DNA of 64,000 bases from contig NC_092699.1 of assembly GCF_964275005.1 (NCBI RefSeq), positions 16,034,149 to 16,098,148 on the forward strand, given 5' to 3'. How positions within the stretch are numbered: position 1 is the stretch's first letter; every line of letters begins with the position of its first letter. Below are positions 35,101-45,569 of the stretch, one piece after another. Source of the DNA: Diadema setosum (taxonomy: Eukaryota > Echinodermata > Echinoidea > Diadematoida > Diadematidae). The position numbers and the translations under genes are program-made. The notes beneath the pieces are model-generated. The model was not told the origin of the DNA. It did not search any database and was given only the letters and a program-made list of their open reading frames with translations.

Positions 35101-37826
35101 TATTTGTAGAAAACGTATAGGTCATACATCCCCCAAACGTGCGCTAAACGTTCGCGAGAATGTCTCAAAAGGTACGCGAACAGTTTGCGATTACGTCGTA
35201 AAATGATCGGAAAAACTTCGCAGATTTCGCGTAACACACGCGAGACATTCTCCAAAGTTTCGGAGTCTGTTTGGGGTTTCACGAACATTTTGCGAACATC
35301 GCGCGTGTCTTGCGAAGGTCTTGCGCATATGACGAGGCTTTAAAGACACTTTCGAGAACAATTCACGAGCAAATCACGACCAAGTGTGCGGAAAAGATTC
35401 GCAAAAAATGTCAGACTTTTTTGAAATTCTCGCCGAAGTAAAAACGACATTCGCGAACAATTGACGACGCTTCCGACCCCTCACGTTCGTTTGGCGATCT
35501 TTTGCAGACTAAAATACGAATGCTGGATTTTGCCATTCGCGTCCTTCGCAAATCGTTCGCGTGCTCCGTGAAATCCCACCCTTTAAGTCATTTGGTGCCT
35601 GCCGTCAAGCTCTGCATAGAAAGTTAGAGACTGGTAGAGGGAAAGAGGAAGAGAGGGAAACGAAGTAGAATGTGGAATTGCTAATGATGAATTCAGAGAG
35701 CCTGATGGCAAGACCATAAATGGAATCTGCAACGTGTTGACAAAATGTTTGATTGGACAATAACATACCACAGTATTACATAAGACATTACGACTATTCA
35801 GTGTCTGCAAAATATGCACTCAATAAAGACTCTTTGTTAAGAGTCATATTCGGATCATATTCGGATCAACGAACCTTCAAAATAGCGAACCTCATTTCAT
35901 ATCCAGATCAACGAACCTTCAAAATAAAGAACCTTGTTTCGTATTCGGATTAACAAACCTTCAGAATAACGAACCTTATTTCATTTTCGGACTAACAACC
36001 CTTCAGAATAACGAACCTTATTTCTTTTTCGGATTAACGAAACTCTAGGCACATTGATTTTGTGTGTTTCGGAATAACGAACACCAACCCTTTTGACCTT
36101 CCATAGACGAAGTACAGCGTGTCATCGTTTGATGTGAACTTTCGCGGAAAGACTCCGTTCGCCTGTCGTGTCATCTTGGATTTTCCTGATTGGTATCTCG
36201 ACTTCAAGATCATTTACGTCAGTACCGTCCTCTTCTACGTTCCCATCATCATCACCGCCATCATTTACGTCATTATCGTCGTCTACGTGCGCCGAAACAA
36301 CCAGAAATTTGCAAAGGTTGGTTGTTGATGGGACAAGGTCTGTGAAGTATCACATAACACAGGTTTAAGTAAATGTGAGCCACGTGTTGGAGGTTGGTCG
36401 CCGTATCAAAATTACAAGTTGATGGCCATTGTCTTTAGCATACACTTGTCCATTTTGATGTATTCGATGTACCATTTTGAAATTATGAAACGATGAGTAA
36501 ACTTGACCGAAAAGTTATTCACACAATCTAATTCAGTACCAACGCACCAGCGGGATATATTATAAAAGATCTTCCTTCTTTAAAGGGCAATAAGTGAAGT
36601 ATACAGATGAAGTATTGAAATTGGTCATTAAGCCGCGGGACTCAAAAGGAGAGGGCAATGTGAGTTCATTGATTGCTTATTTACATGTACTCAATAAAGA
36701 TACGTGTTTATTCATTTTTTTAACTACCAATGTAATCTTAATTGTATGACTCGGTTCATTCTTAGATATCCAACAAGGATGCCAATCGGCTGCGATCTCA
36801 CTGGAAGACGGCTCGCACGCTACTTGCTGCGTTCGCCCTCTACGCCGGTTGCTATGTTCTCCTCGCCACCTACACACTCGTCCAAACCTACTCACCGGCT
36901 GCTGTCAATCCCACCATTAAAAATTTAGGTAAGTTCAGATTAGGCGACAGTGCATTGTCGGATACAATCATGATAGTGAAATTCCGATATGAAAAGTCCT
37001 TATGTAACGAAATACAAACTAAACAACAAACTATCTTCGTTAATTTAATCGGAACAAATTCCATTTTGGTATAGTTGCAGCCCTTTTATATTTCATAAAC
37101 ATAAAGTTATACAAATGCAAAATGTTCATTAAACTCTTAAGAAACACAAATATCTTCTAGATGCCTAATCTACCTACTAAATTTTGCACATAAACATTCA
37201 TGTTAGAAGATGAATTAAGTTGTTGAGCGTTTTGGTTGCACTGTGAGTTTAACTGCAGGTAAAATATTGATCGTGGCAGAGTCATGTCCACAAATTTTAT
37301 AAGTATGAGTTCTGTTCTTTTTATCCCCATGAACACCGTTATCCAACTAAGTGATCGAGATATCATAGTTTTATGAATTTGTTTGTTTGTTCTTGAATTA
37401 AGTCACGCAATATGAAACAATGTAGTTAAGACAATTCTATCTTGAATATCTTCATGACACACCGAACAACTTTCTTGTAATCCTCTGCTAGGACTCCTGG
37501 TTCCCTATGCCAATAGTTGCATGAACCCTGTCATCTATTCCATCGTCAACCCGCGATTTCGCCGAGATTTTCGCGCGCTCTTCTGCTCGGCCACCGCGTC
37601 GAAGGGAAAGAACAAGAAGTCGGCGCGGAGCGACAAGGATAATTCGACGGGAACCCGGCTGACTGGTGAACGCCTAGATATGTCTAATCAGTCGATGCCA
37701 AAGAGCATTGACTGCTCGGTGTCCGAGGCACCAAAGACTGACGTCATTTCCGCTACTTCCGGTCACGACAACCCGTCGCTCGTCGTCGATGAAGATGGTG
37801 ACGAAACCAAAAACCAATCCGTTTAG
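23105..37826 (+). CDS. Class A (rhodopsin-type) GPCR, gene B, six coding exons
   Basis: Predicted seven-helix receptor of 411 aa, tandem paralogue of gene A. Exons: 23105-23336, 26248-26416, 32608-32734, 36107-36316, 36766-36928, 37492-37826; intron phases 1, 2, 0, 0, 1 as in gene A. The N-tail is short (about 35 residues) with sequons at N7 and N17. D79 (2.50), C109 (3.25), DRY at 133-135, W161 (4.50), C196 in loop 2, P222 (5.50), Y230 (5.58) and NPVIY (312-316) are present. TM6 reads F269-A-L-Y-A-G-C-Y, so Trp6.48 is Ala and Pro6.50 is Cys. The C-tail is longer than in gene A (about 90 residues after NPVIY, Ser/Lys-rich; C332 may be palmitoylated). The intron 4 donor GTTGGT is weak. A solo LTR ends 12 nt before exon 3. 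All exons are open, so the gene appears live. The ligand is unknown. Confidence 0.88.
24138..25624. mobile_element. Fold-back element with arms of about 450 bp, intron 1 of gene B
   Basis: Inverted arms at about 24138-24600 and 25200-25624 begin and end with TAGTCCATGGGCC/GGCCCATGGACTA. A third copy of the arm start lies in direct orientation at 24971-25128, so one copy appears inserted in or rearranged with another. Within each arm a unit of about 70 bp containing GGCGAAGGGAATATCCAAAG is duplicated. No transposase frame was found. A TAT on each outer side may be the target duplication. Confidence 0.8.
28572..28813. mobile_element. Small MITE, intron 2 of gene B
   Basis: A 242-bp element with inverted repeats of about 31 bp, starting AAGAGTTTGTTCGCAAAAAC on the left and ending with its inverse on the right. 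AAGTG occurs just outside both ends but not at a perfectly matching distance. No coding capacity. Confidence 0.75.
29459..30912. repeat. Dispersed repeat with tandem TGACCTTTGACC motifs
   Basis: About 1.45 kb, starting ACTAGAAATGTCCTTATGGC and ending near TAATGCCCCCGGCACCC. It consists of degenerate units of roughly 140-200 bp, each with a TGACCTTTGACC-like block followed by a (G)ATATGGAGGAAA or TTGAGTTATCG block, and ends with GGACGTACGGACGTA repeats. The class is unknown and there is no coding capacity. Confidence 0.65.
31451..32595 (-). mobile_element. Solo LTR, minus orientation, intron 2 of gene B
   Basis: A 1145-bp segment with TG...CA ends (TGTTACGACC... and ...TTTGTGACA) flanked by CTTA on both sides (31447-31450 and 32596-32599). 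Read on the minus strand it has a TATATAAG box (32135-32142) and AATAAA near its 3' end (31516-31521), as expected of an LTR promoter and poly(A) signal. No internal region is present, so it is a solo LTR fossil. The superfamily is unassigned (gypsy- or BEL-like are possible). The intact flanking repeat suggests it is not very old. It ends 12 nt upstream of exon 3 of gene B. Confidence 0.7.
33614..33965. repeat. AACGAACCTT minisatellite, first block, intron 3 of gene B
   Basis: Degenerate units of about 40 bp built on TTAACGAACCTTCAGAATAA and ACGAACCTTATTTCATTTTC. The first 100 bp (to about 33705) are in the opposite orientation, so the block is locally inverted. The array resumes at 35846 after about 1.9 kb of inserted elements. 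Confidence 0.8.
33966..34300 (-). mobile_element. 3' end of a LINE or SINE-like retroelement, minus strand
   Basis: Starts with (TTCAA)n followed by TTCATTTTATTTTCATACTT, which on the minus strand is an AAAATAAAATGAA end with a short (TTGAA)n tail. The tail style matches the LINE at 16.9-18.7 kb but the body differs. It is 5'-truncated with no coding region. It splits the minisatellite. Confidence 0.55.
34494..35585. mobile_element. TTAA-associated inverted-repeat element rich in CGCGAA motifs
   Basis: About 1.09 kb with inverted ends of roughly 65 bp: GGGTGGGATTTCACGGAGCA on the left and its complement TGCTCCGTGAAATCCCACCC on the right, next to TTAA at both ends with one extra base on the right. 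The interior has many TTCGCGAA/GCGAACA-like motifs. No transposase was recognised. Confidence 0.8.
35846..36075. repeat. AACGAACCTT minisatellite, second block
   Basis: Continuation of the array at 33614-33965 with the units GGATCAACGAACCTTCAAAA and TAACGAACCTTATTTCATTT. It ends about 30 bp before the 3' splice site of exon 4 of gene B. Confidence 0.85.
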
Positions 37827-37945
37827 ACAAAACGCACAGCAACAAATTCTTACATCTTTTTTGGGGGATGGCATTTCTCACTGATCATGATTGTGCTTTT
37901 CTTTCTTTTAAAGCTACGTATATCTTCAAAAAGAAGTAAACAGAT

Positions 37946-37951
37946 AATAAA
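37946..37951 (+). terminator. Candidate poly(A) signal of gene B
   Basis: AATAAA 120 bp past the stop codon of gene B. A second AATAAA lies at about 38439. Neither was tested. Confidence 0.4.
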
Positions 37952-38969
37952 GGGGAAAATACCAAATAATGACAACCTGTCATAATGGAAGAATCAGGAA
38001 TATAAAGTCATAGGATTACAATAATATATATCGTACATATTGTACATAATATTATGCTATGATGCAACATAAACATTTGTTCAACACGTCGACAACAGAC
38101 AATGATCGTATGCGTAAGAAAAAGAAGTGACAGATATATTTTGGTGACGACCAAATGAATGATTATCATCAGTCGATCATGGTATCATCGCGAAGAGTCC
38201 ATAAAGGCTTGTAGCACACATGACCATGCTGTGTGCATCGGGTACTCAGCAAGATTACAGATTTTATTTATTAGTTGTACGGTGTTTGTTGTAAGTGTTC
38301 CATTATTACTTCACCAAGTCTTTCTGCACAGGTAGAAGAACATGGACTGCCTTAACACCGATGAGGTTGATTCAGACACTTCTAGAATTATCTTTTTCAC
38401 CACCATCATTGACGGTCAGAATATTCACAGTTGCAAAATAAAGATGTCATATAATGTTATAAATCATTGCAGTCAGAAAGTGTTATATTGGCTATTATAA
38501 GACAAGCGTATACAGATAGCCCAAGCAAATCTTGTCGTCACTGCATGAGTATGACTGCTGTTATTGAGCATAATTGGTCACTTATGATATTATTTATTTA
38601 AAAAAAAAACACTTCTCGTAAACAAACTTATTTTTGTAGAAAGCGTTTCTTCGTACAATGTATCGTGTATCGAAACTTTAGACCTATCTTGACATTATCG
38701 TGGGTATTACTATGTGAAGAGAGCTAAAATATCACCCAGCTCGTGTAATATGGTAATGAAGCAAGGGTAAAAACAAACTACGACAAAAGACAAACTTGTA
38801 TTTTTACTGTGATGATTAATGTTATTCACTTCTCCGTCCTTCCTGAAAAAAAAATACACAAATCTGTTAAATTTGTGACGTTTATCGATATCGCTTATTC
38901 GAATTGGCAGGAGAAAATCTGTTTCAGAAAAGCTCCCCCTCTCTTTTTCTATCTCTCTCTAAGCATAAA

Positions 38970-39014
<45 letters not shown>

Positions 39015-39145
39015 ATTTTCCACGTGTTGGACTTCGAATGTTGTAAGTATAAGAAGAAAGAGTCTCAAGTACGCCATGGATCCAACGATTACAAAAAAAA
39101 AATTGTAATCGTTGGATCCATGGCGTACTTGAGACTCTTTCTTCT

Positions 39146-39211
<66 letters not shown>

Positions 39212-39476
39212 CATATGTATGAAAATATTCCCGTGCCTTGTTTTACGAAGAGTTAAAATTGATTATAAAGTTGATTTCTATCATAAGTCTATGGCAACCT
39301 GTGTGTTTAGGAAACTTAACATCGATTATATCTTTTGATAAAACATGGCCCTGTTCTATTTCATCCTAGCACGGACTGTTTGAGTGTGAATTTGACAAGG
39401 AAATGTTCGACAGTTGTGTAAATACTGATGAAACTTCATCTGACACACTTTGCACATCATTTATGCCTATAAGTCA

Positions 39477-39512
<36 letters not shown>

Positions 39513-40350
39513 CTTTTAGCTTTATACGCGTCCAAGCGTCTCACACTTCTCGGAAATGAATAAATATAATAATAACCAATTATTCTTTCTCCTGTTCGGC
39601 TAATATGTTTCCCTGTTCAATGATAATATATGATAGAAAATACACGGATAATTAAAGTGTGTTTTTATTATTGAGCTCGGATATTTTATTTTCTGCTTAT
39701 TTCTTGCTACAAGTTGTGAATGTTTTGTCAACAAATCTTTACTATATTTTGTAGACCATATACCCCGCAATTTGTTACCAACCTTTATCATCATCATCGA
39801 TATAATTACGGACAAAAATAAGTGAGAAAAGTGCTCCTTAGATCACCGTATCGGCAAATACCAATGCCGTATCGGCAAATCGTACCAATGCAATCTGTAT
39901 TCATGGTCAATTACAAAACTTTCATATAATATCGACAGCCACTGCTAGAGAGTAGACCACATTCTTCCTCTTCCAAGCCCCCTCCGAAAGCAAAGTCATA
40001 TGAATAGTATTACTACTAAGAATAATCGTAGATTAATTATGATAATTGTAATAATGAGGAGGAGGAGGAGGAGGTGGAGAAACATGAATCTGAACAACTG
40101 AGCGATGGTCATACTACTGTATATGGACACTGAGGGCGCCCTGAATGATGATACCAAACACCAAGCCATCACTTGTCTTGTACGGGGTGATGAAAGAAAT
40201 CCTGCTTTCTTCTTTATGGAAATTTCAAAACGCAATCGCTAAAATGTTGATAGAGTTAAGATTTACTTTAAAAAAATCTTAGTCTTTTCTGTGTTTCGCT
40301 CTTTCATATTTCATCACTATTCAAAATTCAATATACCCAATTGTATTCTT
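37952..40350. other. Intergenic, AT-rich with simple repeats
   Basis: No gene. It contains (TA)n tracts at 38972-39011 and 39147-39207 around a perfect hairpin, a (CT)n run at about 39481-39508, and short AT-rich sequence. Confidence 0.5.
39048..39149. repeat. Perfect 47-bp inverted repeat with A8 loop
   Basis: Left arm 39048-39094 and right arm 39103-39149 are exact complements across 47 bp, with a loop of eight A residues. The arms contain GTACGCCATGGATCCAACG. The right arm runs directly into a (TA)n tract. It could be a recent fold-back copying event, a hairpin RNA source, or an assembly artefact. Confidence 0.9.
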
Positions 40351-41130
40351 TTAACCCTAAAAGGGCCGGGGGGGGGGGGGCGGAATCCGCCCCCCCCCCT
40401 CGACGTTTCGCGCTATAATTCGGTTACGCGAGAAGGCCTCGTCGCGAGGCTTCTTGACTTTGTTTGTTCAAGTCTCGCGCAACTTTTGAGACCAAATTTG
40501 CGACGTCCGCGCGTACTTTTGCGAAGCCACGCCCATTTTTGTAACGGAATGTCGCCCCAAAACGGGCACAATTTTGTGATTTTGTGTACATTTCCTATGG
40601 AAAACAGTGCTCTGTCGTGAAAGTCATAAAAACCTGATTATTTTTACAATTTATCACTTTCATTGATTAGTTTTGTGCTAATTATGGTAGAAAAGTGGTC
40701 AGTGACAATTTCCAATGAAAAAACAAAGAAAAAACAAAAGTTGAAAAACAGAGAAATACATAAGAAATTCTGAAAACAATAAAATACATAAGAATTGAAA
40801 TGAATTTTGGAAGTTTTTGTGATGTACAATCGTTGAATATGCTGCAACAGATTTACAGACCAAAAATTAGACTCTCAATGCTTTTAATTAGGCTAAAATA
40901 TGATCTTGAGCTTAATTTGCATAATTAATTAATTAAAATTAGAAATTGATTGTTTCAAAAAATCTTATGACACAATCTTGTAGATTATGACGCAGGTCTC
41001 ACGCATGCAAAATTTCATCGCGATCGCGCCACCGATGGCCGAGATCTCGGGGGGGGGGGGGGGGCGGAATCCATCCCCCCCCCCCCCCGGCCTGAGCATA
41101 GCCAAAAAAGCTCGGCCCCTTTAGGGTTAA
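40351..41130. mobile_element. TTAA-bounded MITE with G-tract hairpins
   Basis: A 780-bp element from TTAACCCTAAAAGGGCCG to CGGCCCCTTTAGGGTTAA. The TTAA target and CCCT start resemble piggyBac-type elements. Just inside each end is a hairpin whose stem is a run of 10-17 G paired with a run of C around CGGAATCC (40366-40400 and 41049-41090). No reading frame was recognised. Confidence 0.85.
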
Positions 41131-42529
41131 ATAGATACCAGCTTCGCAACGACAACACAAAATACAGTTACAGCTACGTCTAGCAGCCAATCAAGCAACC
41201 AAGTTATCATCTTATTTTCCCCGCAAGTGCAACGAGGGTAACAAATAAAAGGAGCCGGGGAAAAAATAAAGAAAAACAGAAGAAGAAGAAGGTTTACTTA
41301 CTTTACTCACTCAGACCGTTGTATTTTACGTTTAATGTTATAGTTCTAATTGAATTTACAGGAGAACTTATACGAAAGGCGAATACACGGACTGACACGT
41401 ACAGGCGGACAAACGGACAGGCAGACAACCAAACTGTGCAGGTGACATGAATCAGGAACGAAAGACAGAATTTACGTTGCATGGCACTTTAAAATCTCTA
41501 CAAAGAAAAAATGCAAAGCCCCTCTCACACTTTGCCGGATATGCCCATCGTACAAGAAATGGGCTCATCCGTTATTCAAATCGTCAGTCCGGTGGACAAG
41601 GTGCAAAGTTTCCGTTTTAGAGGAGCTTACATTCACGGTTTAGTGCCCGAACAAAACGAAAAAACAAAAACAAAAACAATACACCTGGGGCGATAGTGTG
41701 CAGGACAGTGGAACGTGCGCAAACGCATGAGAAACGAATATGAACTGCTTGCCCAAACGCACGAGGAACAAATAGGTGACGCATGAGACGTACATCGAGC
41801 GTCAGAGATCCATTGACGTGACGGCTATAAATTTATTGCATCATCTTGGAGCGTCCAGCACTCGGCCAGTTCTACCTGTACACTTCACATCCATCTCATA
41901 TCAGCTCCCATCCATATGCTAAAGGGATCGAAGGCCAGGACTTAGCCTCGTCCTCAATATGGCTGGCTACTTTTGCTAGACCTTTAACACTACTTTCTTC
42001 ATTTTTGTCCTAAATATCACTTAAATGCAGATTTACCTAAAAGTTTCTCACTTTACACAAAATCGTTTTCATTCATGCCCGATGTTACTTCGCAGATTTA
42101 ACCTTCTCTATTTTTTGTTTCTGATTTATTATTTTTCAGATGTTCTTTATTTATGAACGTTGATATTCTCAAGTAAATGCACATTTTATTATTCTTCATT
42201 GAACTCATCCATTGTATTGGAAGATCCTGAAGTCATATTACATTAATTGACTGCATTCAGAATATCAATGTCAGCAAAACATTTTTCAAGTTTGGACATT
42301 GACTCCAGGTTTGAAGCAGTCTCTATTTTCTCTCAAACAGTTTCTGTGATACATCAAATCAAATGCATCACAGTCACATGACACTAATATGGCTCATTTA
42401 GATTTCCTAATGCTATTCGAACCCTGACGTCATGGGTTTTAATTTTGATGGTTTCTACTCATTGTCTCATTTTCAACTCAAAGTTCACTCACAACTTTTA
42501 ACCTGTGTATGCCCAACAGTTTATTTCAG

Positions 42530-43086
42530 CCAATGCCCAGTCATATCAAATGTACTGCCCCATGATAGCGAAGCTGATCAAGGCTGGCCTTTTTGATGGT
42601 AAAACCTACAACTAGTGTATTATAAGTGATAATGATGCTTCCCTAAATTTGTTCAGATCTCTGCTGTTCCTCATTATTTCCAACAATCTTACAAAAGCCA
42701 TGATAGTAAACTGACTGAAATCTTGCTTTTCCGAAAGACTTGTTGTCCTGTCACAGAGGGGTGAGAAGTTCCCCCTCCCCAGAAGATGATGGTCATTCCG
42801 ACCTTGAAACATGTGATGCATTTGGCTTTCTTTTTGATGTGCCTCTCACCTTTTCACCTGAAACCCAACATTTGCATGGTAAATTCGGGGAGACTTACTA
42901 GCAAACTAGTTCGAATTTGTTTCGCCTTTGTGTCTTTGACAAAGCATATTGTTCACATAAACCAAAATGCCTGCGTCTCTTAGGACCAATTTGCCACTTC
43001 TTGGACCGCATCTCCCTTCTCTGTTGCTTGCGTTGCCTCCTCCAGGCGGCAATATACTTTTGGAGGGCCAAGTTTCGGATCTGCCT
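42530..43086 (+). other. Exon-like segments inside the 2.3 kb element
   Basis: Three segments are open and bounded by AG and GT: 42530-42598 (22 codons, NAQSYQMYCPMIAKLIKAGL and FD), 42783-42878 (DDGHSDLETCDAFGFLFDVP and on to QHLH) and 42984-43086 (PICHFLDRISLL onward). The first two join in phase (1 nt plus 2 nt gives Glu) and the second and third also join in phase (Gly). The introns would be 184 and 105 bp. I do not recognise the protein, and no start or further exons were found. It could be a gene of the element, a captured host gene fragment, or chance. Confidence 0.3.
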
Positions 43087-43561
43087 GTAAGGCTGCCCTG
43101 TATCGAAGTATAGCTTGGAGCCGGTGGCAGTTCATTGAGACAGAGAGGCATTGAATGAAAAGGGCGAGGTCCTACGACTTTCTTTATGTCCTTGCAGGAG
43201 TCAAATGTAGCAAGGCTGGTATATATTCGTTAAACATCAGCTTCATTTCCTGTTCATATACTGTGGATGTGCTGTAGATATCCTGTAGATATGCTGTAAT
43301 CATCACTTATGACCGTCCTGTCCGTTTGTCATCCGTAACTTCATGCTTTTTGCCCGGTAATTGTCATGTGGCTATGCCGTGGGTATGCGTTCAATGTGCT
43401 TTACATAGTCGTTCTATCGTCCCATCTCTTGCAGCAACGGACTTTACATGAGGCCTAGCGGATCGAAACGCGTGGAAAACGCCAAAGTACAGTAAAGATA
43501 CAGGAGAAAACGTGCAACTATAGGACAAAGGGTCGGATCGCGCTATCCGTTTTTGGCGAGG

Positions 43562-43641
43562 AAAAACTTTGTGCATGCACAAAGTTTTTTTTTTTGGCGA
43601 GGAAAAACTTTGTGCATGCACAATTTGTGCATGCACATTTT
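43562..43641. repeat. Duplicated palindrome around TGTGCATGCACA
   Basis: The palindrome AACTTTGTGCATGCACAAAG occurs at about 43565-43586, and TTTGGCGAGGAAAAACTTTG then starts a second copy about 40 bp later, followed by a further TTTGTGCATGCACA. It lies near the right end of the 2.3 kb element. Confidence 0.8.
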
Positions 43642-43805
43642 TTTTTTGCCACTCTGACGGAAATCACTGGAAGATAAACGTCTATCCAAAGGATAAAAAT
43701 GGCATGAAACGCACTTTAACGGATATCAACGGATCCCAATAAATCAATCTTCGTTTCCCATGCGTTTGCCTCATCCGACAAAGTGTGACAGGGGCATTAC
43801 ATGAA

Positions 43806-45527
43806 AGTCGAAGAAGACCGATAGGAGAACAATAACGCATGAAACAAGGCTGTCGTATCTTCAAGCTATATGCTTATTTTACGACAGACTTCTGCATTCA
43901 CACTCCCAAAACATGCGCCATAATTCAGTCAGATCATTTGATTCACTTTATCCCGAGTGGTTCCCAATTGACGTGTTTTCTCATTTTTTTTTTCTTTAAT
44001 CTGTACACGTATATCTCAGTTTTATGTTCGGATGTACACGCTGTATGTTTTATTGTCTTAAAGATAAAAAGAAATGACTGCATTTCATTTGTAATATATA
44101 TTCAATGCAGAAAATTCCGAATAAATTCATTTGAATTGAAAAAACAACAACAGCAAAGAGTCACAAGCTATGACTGGAGGAGGCCTACGTGAAGATGAAG
44201 AAAATTAGCAACACAAGAACATGAGCAAAAAATGCTAAGAGACATGTAGTGACGAGGAAGAAGAAAACAACAACAAGGAGAATGTTTAGCCCAAGATGAT
44301 TATGTAAGATGTAGGTCGGTGGTATAAAAGTTATCACATGGATTTTCAAATTATGGACTCAACGGGAAGCCGTTTTTAAATAAGCCATGAGAAATATGTT
44401 ATTATCTATTGACAGGGGAACCTCCGACTTTTCACTTGTACATTGACACACGGCTAGCTCATAGACACATACACGTACACACTGCATACGGAACACACTC
44501 ACATACACACGCTCATGCGATAATCATGCATTGTACACACTGTCCTTTTCATTCCATTGATGGGGTATTCTTACCAAACCCACTCTCGTTCAGCAAACTG
44601 CGAGAGACTTTCTTTTTGTTTGTTTTAGCCTTTTTGTGAGGGAGAATGGCGTAATCCTGCTTCCATTACGACCGGCCCGCCAATGAAATGAACGCTCTCC
44701 AGAATGATACGAAGTGTTCGCAAATACGAGCATGTAGTGAAGCCCCGGGTCTGACGCACCACTGCCCATAGAAACGGCGACGCTAAAAAACATGCATTAG
44801 CATTCAGTCTCCCCGTAGCACAGGTAACCTGCATGTCTGCGAACAACAATCAGTTTCATCTATTTTGCCCCCTCCTCGCAACAAAAGATAAGTACAAGGT
44901 TCGCCCATTGTATCGCATGCCGGTTTGAAAGGCTCACTCCTCATCGATGGTATTGCTGTTAGTTCACGTGCCTGGTGTATGGTATCTCGTAGTCCCTCGA
45001 CTAACATAACTCGTTATTGCTTGTCAGCCGTAACGACATCTCGACTTCAGTTCTCTTGGGGATAAAACAATCCTCGCGCCACGTACGATCTCTCGACGTT
45101 CAAACGGAGCCGAGGCTTGGCGGTGATTTGACTTTTTCACACAGGTGAGTTTCTTGTCACGATAGGACCAAGGATGTTCTTATTTGGCAGGACTGAAGAA
45201 AATTCATGTCATGGCGTTCGGCACAGAACACACCGTGTTACTTATGAGCGACTATGAAATATGTTGATCGACTTCTTATGTGATTTAGGATTCATGTTCA
45301 GGGCATAAGGGCGCAAAATCAGCTTAAGAAAAGGGGGAAAGGGGAAGAATGCACAAAGATTGTGTAGAACAGAAATGTTAGCAAACTTCATGAATTGTTA
45401 AAGAGATTAATACTTTGGCTCATTAAGTTTTATTGTGTGTATGTATGTATTTATCTCTTGATTTTTTTCCATCTCCATTTCCACCTGTCTATAAGTATCT
45501 GTATGTATGTGTATGTATACATATGCA

Positions 45528-45569
<42 letters not shown>

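Larger units (their letters stand above)
41512..43805. mobile_element. Large inverted-repeat element, about 2.3 kb
   Basis: Inverted termini: GCCCCTCTCACACTTTGCCG on the left (about 41519) and the complement of GCCCCTGTCACACTTTGTCG on the right (about 43795). Subterminal parts on both sides hold CGCATGAAAC/AAACGCA motifs. The centre (42530-43086) contains segments that look like short exons. A DNA transposon relic is likely; the superfamily is unknown and the target duplication is not clear. Confidence 0.55.

Noticed and set aside
44590-45007. Overlapping minus-strand open frames
   Set aside because: No motif, no splice context and low-information composition; treated as chance.
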